Assembly (NCBI GenBank): GCA_964646885.1
Contig: CAZYFM010000073.1
Location: 1 to 17,020, forward strand
DNA length: 17,020 nucleotides
Direction of reading: 5' to 3'
Source: SZUA-430 sp964646885
GTDB taxonomy: Bacteria; Pseudomonadota; Alphaproteobacteria; Micropepsales; Micropepsaceae
In this document: one piece after another, positions 7,443 through 14,484 of the stretch
How the letters are laid out: each line of letters begins with the position of its first letter
Position numbering within the stretch: position 1 is the stretch's first letter
Notes under the pieces: generated by a model
Database searches by the model: none
Seen by the model: the letters and a program-made list of their open reading frames with translations, nothing else
What the model was told of the DNA's origin: nothing
Translations under genes and position numbers: made by a program

Positions 7443-7472
7443 TTTATAAGCCCCCGCGCCCGCCGGCCACAA
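7443..7472 (-). promoter_or_regulatory. Candidate promoter for serS-surE-pcm-nlpD
   Basis: On the minus strand TTGTGG (7472-7467) and TATAAA (7448-7443) are separated by 18 bases, in the tatC-serS gap. The TATAAA lies in a short inverted repeat (GGGCTTATAAACCC). Found by eye; the -35 box is a moderate match only. Confidence 0.35.
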
Positions 7473-7477
7473 CAGGG

Positions 7478-8290
7478 CTAAACGGCGTTTTCCGCGCTTT
7501 TAGAGCGGTCATCACGCCGCTTTTCAATCAGCCGCACGCTCCAGATCGAGCCCTCGTAGAGAAGGCACAGCGGAATGGCCAGGGCGAACTGGCTCATGAT
7601 GTCCGGTGGCGTCAGCACGGCCGCCACGACAAACGCGAAAACGATGGCAAAGCGGCGGTTGCGCCGCAGGAAGTCCGAGGAAATCAGCCCCACCCGGCCA
7701 AGAAGCGTCAAAAGCACCGGGAGCTGGAAGCTCAGCCCGAACGCAAAGATCAGCGTCATGATGAGGTCGAGATAGTCCGACACCTTCGCCTCGAGCTGGA
7801 TGGGAAGCGTGCCCGCGCCACCCGGCGTCTCGAAGCCGAGGAAGAACTTGATCGCCACCGGCATGAGACCGAAATAAACGAGCGACGCGCCCGTGAAGAA
7901 GAGGACGGGCGTCGCAAACAGGAACGGAAGGAACGCAGAGCGTTCATTCTTGTAGAGACCCGGGGCCACGAACATCCAGATCTGCACGGCGATCATCGGA
8001 AATGAAAGGCAGATGGCGCCAAAGGCCGAAACCTTCAGGTAGGTGAAGAACGTCTCGTAGAGCGCCGTGTAGATCATGCGCCGGCCGGGCTGGCCCTTCA
8101 TGGCCTCAGCAAGCGGATGCGTCAGGAAGCCATAGATCTGTTCGGCGAAGTAATAGCAGACGACAAAGGCCACCACGAACGACAGCAGCGACCAGATCAG
8201 GCGCTGGCGCAACTCGATCAGGTGATCGAGAAGCGGCGCGCGGGAGGATTCGATGTAGTCCTCTTCCGGATCCTTGCTGCTGCCTGTCAT
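7478..8290 (-). CDS. tatC: Sec-independent protein translocase subunit TatC
   Basis: Multi-spanning receptor that binds twin-arginine signal peptides and forms the Tat complex with TatA and TatB. The 270 residues carry the cytosolic N-terminal LDHLIELRQRL (21-31) and six membrane helices. The first periplasmic-loop region has FVAPGLYKNER (107-117), including the conserved acidic residue. Near the last helices is LTPPDIMSQFALAIPL (226-241), and the tail is charged. The ATG overlaps the tatB stop by 4 bases (ATGA). Last gene of tatABC. Confidence 0.97.
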   Translation of the reverse strand: MTGSSKDPEEDYIESSRAPLLDHLIELRQRLIWSLLSFVVAFVVCYYFAEQIYGFLTHPLAEAMKGQPGRRMIYTALYETFFTYLKVSAFGAICLSFPMIAVQIWMFVAPGLYKNERSAFLPFLFATPVLFFTGASLVYFGLMPVAIKFFLGFETPGGAGTLPIQLEAKVSDYLDLIMTLIFAFGLSFQLPVLLTLLGRVGLISSDFLRRNRRFAIVFAFVVAAVLTPPDIMSQFALAIPLCLLYEGSIWSVRLIEKRRDDRSKSAENAV

Positions 8291-8676
8291 GGTGCGGGAG
8301 GCACCGTCACTTTGGGCTCACCATCCGCGGGCGCAACTTCATTGACAGGCGGCGTCGCCGCCTTTTCATCCGGCGATCCGTGGACAGGTTTCAGCGTCGG
8401 CTTGCTTTCCGGTGCAAGATCACCCCGCATGAGATCGGCTTCGATTTCTTCGAACTCGGGCACGCGGGTCATGTCGCGGAACTCCCGCTTCATGTCCTGC
8501 ACGTCGGCCTCGCGCATCATCTCGTCGACATGGGACTGGAACTCGCGCGCCAGCGTGCGGGCACGCGCGACCCACTGGCCCACGATGCGGAATGCCTGCG
8601 GCAGGTCTTTCGGACCGATGACAACCAGTGCAACGATGCCGATGACCAGAAGCTCGCTCCAGCCAATGTCGAACAT
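8287..8676 (-). CDS. tatB: Sec-independent protein translocase subunit TatB
   Basis: Partner of TatC in signal-peptide recognition. The 129-residue protein starts MFDIGWSELLVIGIVALVVI. This gives one membrane helix with the conserved Glu at position 8, a Gly-Pro hinge at 21-22 (GPKDLP), a long amphipathic helix (about 24-60), and a Pro/Glu-rich tail. The tail distinguishes TatB from TatA, as does the GPKDLP hinge. It lies 12 bases after tatA. No strong ribosome site is seen before the ATG, so coupling to tatA is likely. Confidence 0.95.
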   Translation of the reverse strand: MFDIGWSELLVIGIVALVVIGPKDLPQAFRIVGQWVARARTLAREFQSHVDEMMREADVQDMKREFRDMTRVPEFEEIEADLMRGDLAPESKPTLKPVHGSPDEKAATPPVNEVAPADGEPKVTVPPAP

Positions 8677-8688
8677 TCAGGTGTTCGC

Positions 8689-8880
8689 TCAGTTCTTCTT
8701 GTCGGCCTGGTCCTTGTTGGCGCTCTCGAGGTTCTTGTCATCCTCGGACAGCCCCTTGCGGAAGCTGCGGATGCCGCGCGCGACATCACCCATCACGTCG
8801 GAGATGCGGCCACGACCACCGAACAGCAGCATCACGATCACGGCCACGACAAGCCAGTGCCAGATTGAGAAACTTCCCAT
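8689..8880 (-). CDS. tatA: Sec-independent protein translocase subunit TatA
   Basis: Pore-forming Tat component. The 63-residue protein starts MGSFSIWHWLVVAVIVMLLF and keeps the Phe-Gly hinge (20-21). An amphipathic helix follows, ending in RSFRKG (38-43), then a charged tail. The reading frame is open further upstream (to 8952), but the start at 8880 is chosen because TatA proteins begin at this point and AGGA lies nine bases before it. The codons just upstream would read I-F-D, matching the M-F-D start of tatB. First gene of tatABC. Confidence 0.93.
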   Translation of the reverse strand: MGSFSIWHWLVVAVIVMLLFGGRGRISDVMGDVARGIRSFRKGLSEDDKNLESANKDQADKKN

Positions 8881-8905
8881 GTCGAATATTCCTGTATCGC
8901 CGCGC

Positions 8906-8924
8906 GCCGCCCTGCGCGGGCAGC
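8906..8924 (-). promoter_or_regulatory. Stem-loop in the tatA leader
   Basis: On the minus strand GCTGCCC and GGGCGGC pair as a 7-bp stem (one G-U pair) around a five-base GCGCA loop. It ends about 25 bases before the tatA start, just upstream of its ribosome site. The 146-base gap from scpB to tatA otherwise shows no convincing promoter. Possibly a leader or processing hairpin after scpB; role not known. Confidence 0.3.
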
Positions 8925-9026
8925 GGTCATGCATCAAAGCCAATTGTCCCAAATGCCGTCGCGCCGCGCAATCGGAGAGAAACCCGGAAACGCGGCAAAT
9001 TCACGTGATTGTTAAGCTAAACCCGC

Positions 9027-9788
9027 TCAGTCGCCATCCTTCGGATCAGGCGTCTCCGGCTCGAAAGTCTCCCCGGAATCCCCCGCTTCGAGCGGATCCT
9101 CGTCCATCGCAAGCGAGTCGGAGGGCGTAGGCACCATGAAAGCCGCCGGGATCCGCCCCTCCAGCAGGCCGGCTGCGCGCAACTCCTCGAGCCCCGGCAG
9201 GTCCGAAACCTTGTCGAGGCCGAAATGCATGAGGAACGCATCCGTCGTGCCGTAGGTCACCGGCCGCCCGGGCACGCGCTTGCGCCCGCGCATCTTGATC
9301 CAGCCGATTTCAAGCAGGATATCCAGCGTGCCGCGGCTCATGGTGACGCCGCGTATGTCCTCGATTTCAGCACGGGTCACCGGCTGGTGGTAGGCAATGA
9401 TCGCCAGCGTCTCCATGGCAGCCTTCGACAGGCGCTTTTGCTCCACGGCATTGCGCTGGAGGAGGCCCGCCAGGTCCGGAGCCGTCCGGAATACCCAGCG
9501 ACCGGCAACCTTCACGAGATTGACCCCGCGGCGCGCATAGGCCTGCTCGAGTTCGGCAAGGAGGGCGGGCACATTGGCATCGGGCGGCAGTCGCTCGATG
9601 ATGGAGTTCTCGTCCAGGGGTTCGGCGGCTGCAAACAGGACGGCTTCCAGCATCCGCATGTGCGGAGACTCAAGCAGGCCCGGCTCGCCTGAAGGTGGCT
9701 TTGCCGTCAGGACAGGCGGAACAGTATCGGCGTCTTCGTCGTTCATGTCGTCTTCGTGCTTCGTGGCGCGAACCGGTGCGGATGTCAT
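9027..9788 (-). CDS. scpB: Segregation and condensation protein B
   Basis: Subunit of the SMC-ScpAB complex, which compacts and helps segregate the chromosome; ScpB dimers bind ScpA. The 253 residues hold a poorly ordered N-terminal 40, a first winged-helix domain (about 42-110, HMRMLEAVLFAAAEPL), and a second (about 116-190). The second carries the signature LSKAAMETLAIIAYHQPVT (120-138) and RGRKRVPGRPVTYGTT (167-182). The tail from about 220 is acidic and Pro-rich. The ATG overlaps the scpA stop by 4 bases. An alternative ATG at residue 15 is possible, but the coupled start is preferred. Confidence 0.95.
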   Translation of the reverse strand: MTSAPVRATKHEDDMNDEDADTVPPVLTAKPPSGEPGLLESPHMRMLEAVLFAAAEPLDENSIIERLPPDANVPALLAELEQAYARRGVNLVKVAGRWVFRTAPDLAGLLQRNAVEQKRLSKAAMETLAIIAYHQPVTRAEIEDIRGVTMSRGTLDILLEIGWIKMRGRKRVPGRPVTYGTTDAFLMHFGLDKVSDLPGLEELRAAGLLEGRIPAAFMVPTPSDSLAMDEDPLEAGDSGETFEPETPDPKDGD

Positions 9789-10591
9789 GTCTTCGTCTCG
9801 CTCTCGGTCTTGGCGGTGGTGTCCTTGCGGCGGACATAAAGCGGCGCAAAGGGCGCCATCTGGCGCAGCTCGACATGCCCGTCCCGCACCATCTCCAGTG
9901 TCGCCGACAGCGTGCTCGCGAGGCCAGACCGCCGTGACTTGCCCGTGCTGAATTCCTCGGGAACCAGGTGGTCGATCACGGACCAGTCGACGATCACGCC
10001 CAGCATGCGCTCAAGCCGGTGCCGCGCATCCTCGATGGCAAACAGCTTGAGCTTCTGGATCTCGTAGCTGGAGTGGGCAATCTTCTTCACGCGCTGCGTG
10101 GAATAGGCCTTCAGCAGGTCGAGCAGCGTATCGGCGTATCTCGGCGTCTTGATGACCCGTATGCCCTCTGGCGACCCGCGCCAGAACACTTCGGTACCCA
10201 GCTTGTCGCGCGCGAGCAGGCGCGTGGCGGCAATGCGTATCGCTTCCAGGCGCTGCAGCCTCAGGGTCAGCCGCTCGGCGAGCTCCTCGGCGGATGGTTC
10301 GCCCGGCTTGTCATCCTGCGGCAGCAGCAGCTTTGACTTGAGATAGGCCAGCCACGACGCCATCACCAGATAGTCGGCAGCAAGGTCGAGCTGCCGGATG
10401 CGGGCAGCCTCGATGAAGGCGAGATACTGCTCGGCAAGCGCGAGGATCGAGATCTTCCGCAGGTCGACCTTCTGTACCCGCGCGAGCGCGAGAAGCACGT
10501 CGAGCGGCCCCTCGTAGCCATCCACGTCTACGATCAGCGCATCGCCATTTTCGCTGGCGGCGGTGGCGGCGTCTGTGAGACCGGTTTCCAT
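9785..10591 (-). CDS. scpA: Segregation and condensation protein A
   Basis: Kleisin subunit that bridges the SMC heads in the SMC-ScpAB complex. The 268-residue protein shows the family opening YEGPLDVLLALARVQKVDL (26-44). DLAADYLVMASWLAYLKSKLLLP (about 69-91) and a C-terminal winged-helix segment near 205-255 follow. The start at 10591 follows GGAA at 5-base spacing. It lies 18 bases after nagZ and overlaps scpB by 4, so nagZ-scpA-scpB look like one transcript. Confidence 0.95.
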   Translation of the reverse strand: METGLTDAATAASENGDALIVDVDGYEGPLDVLLALARVQKVDLRKISILALAEQYLAFIEAARIRQLDLAADYLVMASWLAYLKSKLLLPQDDKPGEPSAEELAERLTLRLQRLEAIRIAATRLLARDKLGTEVFWRGSPEGIRVIKTPRYADTLLDLLKAYSTQRVKKIAHSSYEIQKLKLFAIEDARHRLERMLGVIVDWSVIDHLVPEEFSTGKSRRSGLASTLSATLEMVRDGHVELRQMAPFAPLYVRRKDTTAKTESETKT

Positions 10592-10609
10592 GATCGTTCC
10601 GTGTACGCC

Positions 10610-11620
10610 TTACCCGCTCAGCGCGGAGTCGACGCGCGCCTGCGCAGCCGCAACTTCGAACGGCTTGGCACGGCCGAGGAACGACAGCGCCTTGTCCGCC
10701 CGCTCCAGCGCCTTGCCGCTCAGCAGCGGCGTGGCTTCGGCAATCTCGCGCATTTCGTCCATGTTGCGCGTGCAGTGCAGGATCATGTCGCAGCCAGCCG
10801 CGATCGACGCTTTGACGCGCTCGGCCAGCGTGCCCTTGAGCGCGCGCATCGTCAGGTCGTCGGTCATCAGCAGCCCATCAAAGCCGATGAAGCCACGCAC
10901 GATTTCGTCGATGACCTTCTTGCTTGTCGTGGCCGGTGCAGTCGGATCGATGTCGCTGTAGACCACATGTGCGGTCATGCCGAGCGGCGCCCGCGCCAGG
11001 GCCCGAAACGGCGTGAAGTCCGTCCGCTCGAGCTCCTCGCGCGGCGTGTCGACGACAGGCAATTCCATGTGGCTGTCCGCACGCGCGCGGCCGTGACCGG
11101 GAATATGCTTGACCACCGGCAGCACGCCGCTGTCCAGCATGCCGTCAATGACCGCCTGCCCGAGGGAGGCGACCACCCAGGCGTCGTTACCGAAGGCGCG
11201 ATCGCCGATGATGTTGTGGGCGCCCTCAACCGGCACGTCCACGCAGGGTGTGCAGTCGACGTTCACGCCAAGGTCCAGAAGCTCGGCGCCCATGACGCGT
11301 GCATTGTCATAGGCAAGATCTCTGGCAGCCCGCGGGTTCTGGCGGCTGATTGTGCCGAAGGCCGCGGCAGGAGGGCGCGGCTTCCAGTGCGCACCGCGCA
11401 GGCGCTGCACGCGACCGCCTTCCTGGTCGATCAGGATCGGGGCGTTCTCGCGGCCTAGCACTTCCCGCATCGACTGCGTGAGCCGGCGCACCTGGTCCGG
11501 CGAACCGCAATTCCGGCCGAACAGGATGAAGCCCCACGGCTTCGCCTGCTTGAAGAATGCAATTTCGTCGGGGGTAAGCTCATGCCCGTCACAGCCAAAG
11601 ATGACGGCGCGCACTGACAT
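10610..11620 (-). CDS. nagZ: Beta-N-acetylhexosaminidase (peptidoglycan recycling, GH3)
   Basis: Cytosolic enzyme that removes N-acetylglucosamine from anhydro-muropeptides in cell-wall recycling. In some species its product controls AmpC beta-lactamase. The 336 residues show the GH3 NagZ plan: LIDQEGGRVQRLR (63-75), the general acid/base loop KHIPGHGRARADSH (171-184) with H176 in the NagZ-type His/Asp dyad, and the nucleophile region LLMTDDLTM (250-258), where D254 is the expected nucleophile. No signal peptide. Its GGAG lies shortly before the ATG, after a strong hairpin in the gap to the SPOR gene. Probably co-transcribed with the SPOR gene and scpAB. Confidence 0.95.
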   Translation of the reverse strand: MSVRAVIFGCDGHELTPDEIAFFKQAKPWGFILFGRNCGSPDQVRRLTQSMREVLGRENAPILIDQEGGRVQRLRGAHWKPRPPAAAFGTISRQNPRAARDLAYDNARVMGAELLDLGVNVDCTPCVDVPVEGAHNIIGDRAFGNDAWVVASLGQAVIDGMLDSGVLPVVKHIPGHGRARADSHMELPVVDTPREELERTDFTPFRALARAPLGMTAHVVYSDIDPTAPATTSKKVIDEIVRGFIGFDGLLMTDDLTMRALKGTLAERVKASIAAGCDMILHCTRNMDEMREIAEATPLLSGKALERADKALSFLGRAKPFEVAAAQARVDSALSG

Positions 11621-11638
11621 GGGATCTCACTCCGGGCA

Positions 11639-11679
11639 AAGCGAAAGGGGGCGAAGCACCTGCCCCGCCCCCTGCGCTT
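11639..11679 (-). promoter_or_regulatory. Strong stem-loop between SPOR gene and nagZ
   Basis: On the minus strand AGGGGGCG (11673-11666) pairs fully with CGCCCCCT (11653-11646) around a 12-base loop. After a small internal loop an outer AAGCG/CGCTT stem of five pairs continues it. Only a short broken T-run follows (TTTG), so it is at best a weak terminator. More likely it is a 3'-end protecting or attenuating hairpin between the SPOR stop (11683) and the nagZ start (11620). Confidence 0.5.
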
Positions 11680-11682
11680 AGA

Positions 11683-12708
11683 TCACTTGCCCGCCAGGAT
11701 GCAAGCTTGGCCGCTGGCCGAAAGCTGCTGGCACACGGACTTGGCCGCGGATTTATCCGCAAATCCGCCAACGCGGAGGCGATACCAGACGCCCTTGCCC
11801 GGGATTGTGGCTTCCACGATCTGCGGCGAATAGGCCCCGAGGAGCTCCTGGTTGGCGCCTTTGACCTTGGACCACTGGGCAGCAGCCAGGGCGCTGGACG
11901 GGAATGAACCGAGCTGGATCGTGGCTCCACCCGAACTGGCCGGAGCCGCTTCAGCCGGAGCAACGGCTTCCGGCGCCGACTGGATTTCCGGCGCAGGCGC
12001 GGGGGCAATTTCACGAGGTGCCGCCGTGGTCGCCTGCTTCACGGAAGGACGGGAAACGCTCGGCGCGGAGTCTTCGACCACCGGACCTTCCGATGGCGAA
12101 GACGAGGCCGGCGGCAGCAGACGCGTCACGTCCTCACGACCAGGCTTCGACATGCGCGTCGGGCGCTCCATGTTCAGTTCGGTCATGGTCGGCGAAGAAG
12201 ACGACGGTGCACTTTCGCCCGGAATGCTGGCCGTCAGCTCAACCGTTGAATCCATGCCAGGCTCAATCGGGATCGCCCGGACCGGTCCACCAATGGCCGG
12301 ACCTTCGGAGGGCGGGCGCTGCACCACTTCCTGCGTCGTCGGAATCTCACGATCAGCGGAAGCGTCAGGCTGAACGCTGCCGGCGCTCGGCTCCGTGGAC
12401 TCGCCAGCCCAAAGGCGCTCGTAGCTCTTCTCGGGAGCGGGGTTCGCACCGTTCTCCGCCGTCTGGATGGGTTCGACCCGCGTCGGACCGGGATCAGCCG
12501 TCAGCACGGGCGGATTGATGCCGCGCTGGCCCTGCTGGACACCCTGATTGTAGGCAACCCACACGACGCCGGCGAAAGCCGCCAGCACCACGAAGGCAAG
12601 CATGACAATGAGAGAGCGGCTGCGCGGACGCTCCGGCTCCATCTCCGTGTCGTAAAGCAGCGCATCATCGTACGGCGGGTCGTACAGATTGCGATCTGGG
12701 TTCACCAT
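11683..12708 (-). CDS. SPOR-domain membrane protein
   Basis: Single-pass inner-membrane protein with a periplasmic SPOR domain, which binds glycan strands lacking stem peptides at division sites. The start at 12708 is preferred over an in-frame start 36 bases upstream because AGGGGA lies nine bases before it; this gives 341 residues. An acidic, Tyr-rich cytosolic part is followed by one helix (about 31-53). A long Pro/Ser/Glu-rich linker (about 60-255) leads to the SPOR domain (about 262-341, starting ATIQLGSF). Two cysteines, C326 and C336, may form a disulfide. The 105 bases upstream, up to dgt, are A+T-richer but hold no clear promoter. argS, often encoded between dgt and this gene in alphaproteobacteria, is absent. 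Partner proteins unknown. Confidence 0.85.
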   Translation of the reverse strand: MVNPDRNLYDPPYDDALLYDTEMEPERPRSRSLIVMLAFVVLAAFAGVVWVAYNQGVQQGQRGINPPVLTADPGPTRVEPIQTAENGANPAPEKSYERLWAGESTEPSAGSVQPDASADREIPTTQEVVQRPPSEGPAIGGPVRAIPIEPGMDSTVELTASIPGESAPSSSSPTMTELNMERPTRMSKPGREDVTRLLPPASSSPSEGPVVEDSAPSVSRPSVKQATTAAPREIAPAPAPEIQSAPEAVAPAEAAPASSGGATIQLGSFPSSALAAAQWSKVKGANQELLGAYSPQIVEATIPGKGVWYRLRVGGFADKSAAKSVCQQLSASGQACILAGK

Positions 12709-12813
12709 GAAACTTATCCCCTTATGCCGCGAGTGCAGTCGCACGAGGCGAATCGTAGCCTGCCTCTACAAAGTACACTGAGGTGTTAAAAAATCTTGAA
12801 AGGTTTTGGCAAG

Positions 12814-14004
12814 CTACTCGTCGAGTTCGATCGCGAAGAGTCGACGATGCTCCTGCAATGCGAAACGGTCCGTCATGCCGGCAATATAGTCTGACACCAC
12901 ACGGGCCGTGCGAACAGATTTGGGGACATCGCAAAGTTGTGCCCAGCCCGTCGGAAGAACATTGGGCTCGGCGAGGAAGAGATGGAAGAGGTCAGCGATG
13001 ACCCGCTTCGCCTTCGACATGACGCGGTTCACTTTAAAGTGCCGATACATGTTCTTGAAAAGAAATGACTTCAGCGCACGATCATGCGCACGCATTTCAT
13101 CCGAAAACGAAACAACGGCCTGCCCGCAGAGCCTCACATCCTCGGCGGACTGCAACTTGAGCTTCGTAACTCGACGACGCGTCTCATTAAGCGCATCATC
13201 GATCATGGCTGTGATCAAACGCCGCACGCATTCATGCACAAGTCGCGAGCGCTCGATCGACGGATACTTCGTCATCACCAGCGCGAAGATCGGACCCACG
13301 AGCGGAAGATCCAGCAACTCGTCAACGGTGAAGAGCCCGGCCCTCAACCCGTCGTCTATATCGTGGTTGTTATAGGCGATGTCGTCGGCCAGCGCCGCGA
13401 TCTGAGCTTCGACGCCGGCGAAGGTATCGAGTCGCAGGTCGATGAGCTTGTTGAACTCCTGGATGGCCTCGGGGAGCACCTCGCCCTTCGACTGCGGACC
13501 GACAAGGGGTCCGTTGTGCTTGACGATGCCTTCCAGCGTTTCCCACGTGAGGTTCAGGCCATCGAACTCGGCGTAGCGGGTCTCGAGCTTCGTCACGAGC
13601 CGCAGCGAATGGGCGTTGTGGTCGAACCCGCCATAAGGCGCCATGGCCGCCGCCAGCGCATCCTCACCCGCATGGCCGAAAGGCGCGTGCCCGAGGTCAT
13701 GCGCCAGGGCGAGCGCTTCGGACAGGTCCTCGTCGACCTGGAGGACTCTCGAGATGGAGCGCGCGATCTGCGCCACCTCGAGCGAGTGGGTCAGGCGCGT
13801 CCGGTAATAGTCCCCCTCGTGGTACACGAAGACCTGCGTCTTGTGCTTCATGCGCCGGAAGGCACCCGAGTGGATGATGCGGTCCCGGTCCCGCATATAG
13901 GGTGAGCGGGTCGTGCTTTCCGGCTCGGGCCATTGCCGCCCGCGGCTGCTTTCAACCCGTGATGCAAAGGGGGCCAGGGGGCCGGATGCCGAAAAACCGC
14001 TCAA
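12814..14004 (-). CDS. dgt: Deoxyguanosinetriphosphate triphosphohydrolase-like HD-domain protein
   Basis: Hydrolyses dNTPs to deoxynucleoside and triphosphate in the Dgt family (type 2-like form), which tunes nucleotide pools. The 396-residue protein shows the opening RDRDRIIHSGAFRRMKHKTQ (38-57). The HD metal-site residues are H73 (LTHSLEVAQ), H102-D103 (AHDLGHAPFGH) and D208 (ADDIAYNNHDIDDG). The start is TTG at 14004, supported by GAGAGG seven bases upstream and by the conserved N-terminal region (about 10-37), which excludes the ATG at residue 37. No in-frame ATG or GTG lies just upstream. A small GGCGC/GCGCC hairpin (14023-14035) sits in the leader. Divergent from erpA. Substrate range cannot be read from sequence. 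Confidence 0.93.
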   Translation of the reverse strand: MSGFSASGPLAPFASRVESSRGRQWPEPESTTRSPYMRDRDRIIHSGAFRRMKHKTQVFVYHEGDYYRTRLTHSLEVAQIARSISRVLQVDEDLSEALALAHDLGHAPFGHAGEDALAAAMAPYGGFDHNAHSLRLVTKLETRYAEFDGLNLTWETLEGIVKHNGPLVGPQSKGEVLPEAIQEFNKLIDLRLDTFAGVEAQIAALADDIAYNNHDIDDGLRAGLFTVDELLDLPLVGPIFALVMTKYPSIERSRLVHECVRRLITAMIDDALNETRRRVTKLKLQSAEDVRLCGQAVVSFSDEMRAHDRALKSFLFKNMYRHFKVNRVMSKAKRVIADLFHLFLAEPNVLPTGWAQLCDVPKSVRTARVVSDYIAGMTDRFALQEHRRLFAIELDE

Positions 14005-14041
14005 ACCAGTGCCTCTCGAGGGGGCGCGATGCGCCAGGGGT

Positions 14042-14080
14042 TTGACTATGGGCGACGGGCGCCTAAATAGGAGCTATATC
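14042..14080 (+). promoter_or_regulatory. Candidate promoter(s) for erpA
   Basis: Two overlapping candidates. The first is TTGACT (14042-14047) with TAAATA (14064-14069) at 16-base spacing. The second is a GCTATATC at 14073-14080, a full match to the Caulobacter-type -10 consensus GCTANAWC, with GCGACGG 14 bases before it as a partial -35. Transcription would start about 30-45 bases before the erpA ATG. Found by eye. Confidence 0.5.
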
Positions 14081-14084
14081 AGAA

Positions 14085-14112
14085 GCCTACCTAGGCGGAC
14101 ACCGGTTAACCG
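14085..14112 (+). promoter_or_regulatory. Two adjacent palindromes in the erpA leader
   Basis: GCCTA-CC-TAGGC (14085-14096) is a 5-bp inverted repeat with a two-base centre. CGGTTAACCG (14103-14112) is a perfect 10-base palindrome ending six bases before the erpA ATG, where a ribosome site would be expected and none is clear. They may be operator sites, for instance for an iron or Fe-S sensing regulator. The symmetry is seen; the role is a guess. Confidence 0.3.
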
Positions 14113-14118
14113 AGCGTT

Positions 14119-14463
14119 ATGACCACACAGACAATGACAGCCCCCGTAACCGTGTCGGACAGTGCGGCCCGCCGCATTGCCAAGCTGACTGCGGCCGAAG
14201 GCCCACAGATCATGTTCCGGATTGCCGTGAACGGCGGTGGCTGCTCGGGCTTCCAGTACGACTTCACGTTCGACGACACCCGGACCGGCGACGACATCCT
14301 CATCGAACAGGATGGTGCGCGCGTGCTGATCGACCAGGCGTCGCTCGAATTCATCGGCGGGTCGGTCGTGGACTTCGTGGAAGGCCTGATGGGCGCCCAT
14401 TTCGAAATACGGAACCCGAACGCCAAGTCATCTTGCGGCTGCGGGACCAGCTTCTCCGTCTGA
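14119..14463 (+). CDS. erpA: A-type iron-sulfur cluster carrier/insertion protein
   Basis: Delivers Fe-S clusters to apoproteins such as those of isoprenoid synthesis and respiration. The 114-residue protein has the three cluster-binding cysteines of the HesB/IscA/ErpA family: C42 in GGGCSGFQY and C106/C108 in SSCGCGTSF near the C-terminus. The start at 14119 gives the usual short N-terminal tail. No isc or suf gene is in the window. A solitary A-type gene beside dgt and xthA resembles the ErpA placement seen in other alphaproteobacteria, so ErpA is preferred over IscA or SufA. It converges on the cupin gene with a 10-base gap. Confidence 0.88.
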   Translation: MTTQTMTAPVTVSDSAARRIAKLTAAEGPQIMFRIAVNGGGCSGFQYDFTFDDTRTGDDILIEQDGARVLIDQASLEFIGGSVVDFVEGLMGAHFEIRNPNAKSSCGCGTSFSV

Positions 14464-14484
14464 GACAGGCGGCTCAGTCGCCGC
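14460..14484. terminator. Possible weak bidirectional stem-loop between erpA and cupin gene
   Basis: Two alternative small stems overlap the facing stop codons: CTGAG/CTCAG (14460-14464 with 14473-14477) and GCGGC/GCCGC (14469-14473 with 14480-14484). Neither is followed by a T-run. The position between convergent genes is the main reason to consider a terminator. Confidence 0.2.

Noticed and set aside
8881..8952. Longer start for tatA, adding 24 residues
   Set aside because: TatA begins at the membrane helix; AGGA precedes the start at 8880.
8117..9130. 337-codon plus-strand open frame opposite tatC/tatB/tatA
   Set aside because: Crosses three real genes and their gaps on the other strand and has no recognisable domain; a shadow frame.
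10601..11458. 285-codon plus-strand open frame opposite nagZ
   Set aside because: Arg/His-rich shadow of nagZ, whose active-site motifs are intact on the minus strand.
12770..12813. Promoter or terminator in the dgt-SPOR gap
   Set aside because: TTGCCA and TTAACA at 17-base spacing, and an A/T run, are visible on the minus strand, but the -10 match is poor and no stem of note precedes the T-run.
12814..13896. Shorter dgt from the ATG at residue 37
   Set aside because: It would remove the conserved PEPEST-containing N-terminal stretch of this family; TTG at 14004 has a ribosome site.
13084..13905. 273-codon plus-strand open frame opposite dgt
   Set aside because: Mirror frame of the dgt HD domain without motifs of its own.
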